Shown one piece after another: positions 5,710 to 5,769 of a stretch of 5,769 bases of DNA. Location of the stretch: assembly GCA_030696465.1 (NCBI GenBank), contig JAUYSE010000175.1:1-5769 (forward strand), given 5' to 3'. The position numbers and the translations under genes were made by a program. The notes below the pieces were generated by a model. That model saw only the letters and a list, made by a program, of their open reading frames with translations. It had not been told where the DNA came from and searched no databases. The DNA is from Legionellaceae bacterium (lineage in GTDB: Bacteria > Pseudomonadota > Gammaproteobacteria > Legionellales > Legionellaceae). The stretch's first letter is position 1. Each line of letters opens with the position of its first letter.

Positions 5710-5769
5710 ACAATTGTGAATGGATTATCAACGAGACCAAAGAAGCAAACTTTGGCGATAAACGACTAG
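5706..5769 (+). CDS. IS4/Tn5-type transposase, N-terminal 21 codons (3' end outside window)
   Basis: From ATG 5706 the frame stays open to the window edge, giving 21 residues. They fit the start of the Tnp_DNA_bind domain found at the N-terminus of Tn5/IS4-family DDE transposases: a tryptophan near residue 6 (CEWI), then FGDKRL at 16-21, matching the family pattern W..E...AdlGDkRL. In the full protein this N-terminal domain contacts the element's ends and the DDE catalytic core lies further on, outside this window. The start codon lies in an inverted repeat with only a weak ribosome site (GGAA). Whether the gene is intact cannot be told. Confidence 0.7.
   Translation, partial: MDNCEWIINETKEANFGDKRL

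Larger units (their letters stand above)
5647..5769 (+). mobile_element. Left end of an IS4/Tn5-type insertion sequence (outer boundary unresolved)
   Basis: The transposase start at 5706 implies that the left end of the element lies shortly upstream. The AT-rich stretch beginning just after the 25-bp hairpin, with inverted repeats ATACT-C-TTAT/ATAAGTAT (5647-5667) and 5671-5709, is the natural candidate. Neither the terminal repeat nor a target duplication can be fixed because the right end is outside the window. The left limit given is an estimate. Confidence 0.45.

Overview
The window looks like a piece of a moderately AT-rich gammaproteobacterial chromosome. The DnaX, YbaB, RecR and CorB proteins all read as gammaproteobacterial types, and the order 4.5S RNA - dnaX - ybaB - recR is a familiar arrangement in that class. 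The AT-leaning coding sequence, the insertion sequence and the clutter of palindromes would suit a Legionellales or Coxiella-like, perhaps host-associated, lineage. That placement is an impression and was not tested.

Layout: positions 1-1004 (+) hold the 3' part of an FMN/iron-sulfur glutamate synthase-family protein, cut by the left window edge. A 16-nt gap leads to a CorB/CNNM-type membrane protein with paired CBS domains (1021-2286, +). Its 3' end overlaps by 11 bp the 3' end of recR, which lies on the other strand. The minus strand from 5229 down to 2276 is a replication and repair block: a promoter and the 4.5S SRP RNA gene (ffs), then dnaX, ybaB and recR. DnaX is the clamp-loader ATPase, YbaB a small nucleoid-associated DNA-binding protein, and RecR part of the RecFOR gap-repair system. 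The short spacings suggest that dnaX, ybaB and recR are transcribed together.

Positions 5230-5705 hold no convincing gene. They hold a run of palindromic, compositionally odd sequence: a 100-base block at about 74% GC with mutually exclusive inverted repeats, a terminator-like hairpin, and an ungapped 25-bp hairpin. Immediately to the right is the left end of an IS4/Tn5-type insertion sequence. The first 21 codons of its transposase run off the window, and its start codon sits inside a hairpin. This accessory strip upstream of ffs is the least explained part of the window. Nothing here amounts to a new multi-gene system. The points most worth checking are the palindromic GC-rich strip, the hairpin over the transposase start, the repeated half-sites in front of dnaX, and the absence of a canonical frameshift site in dnaX.
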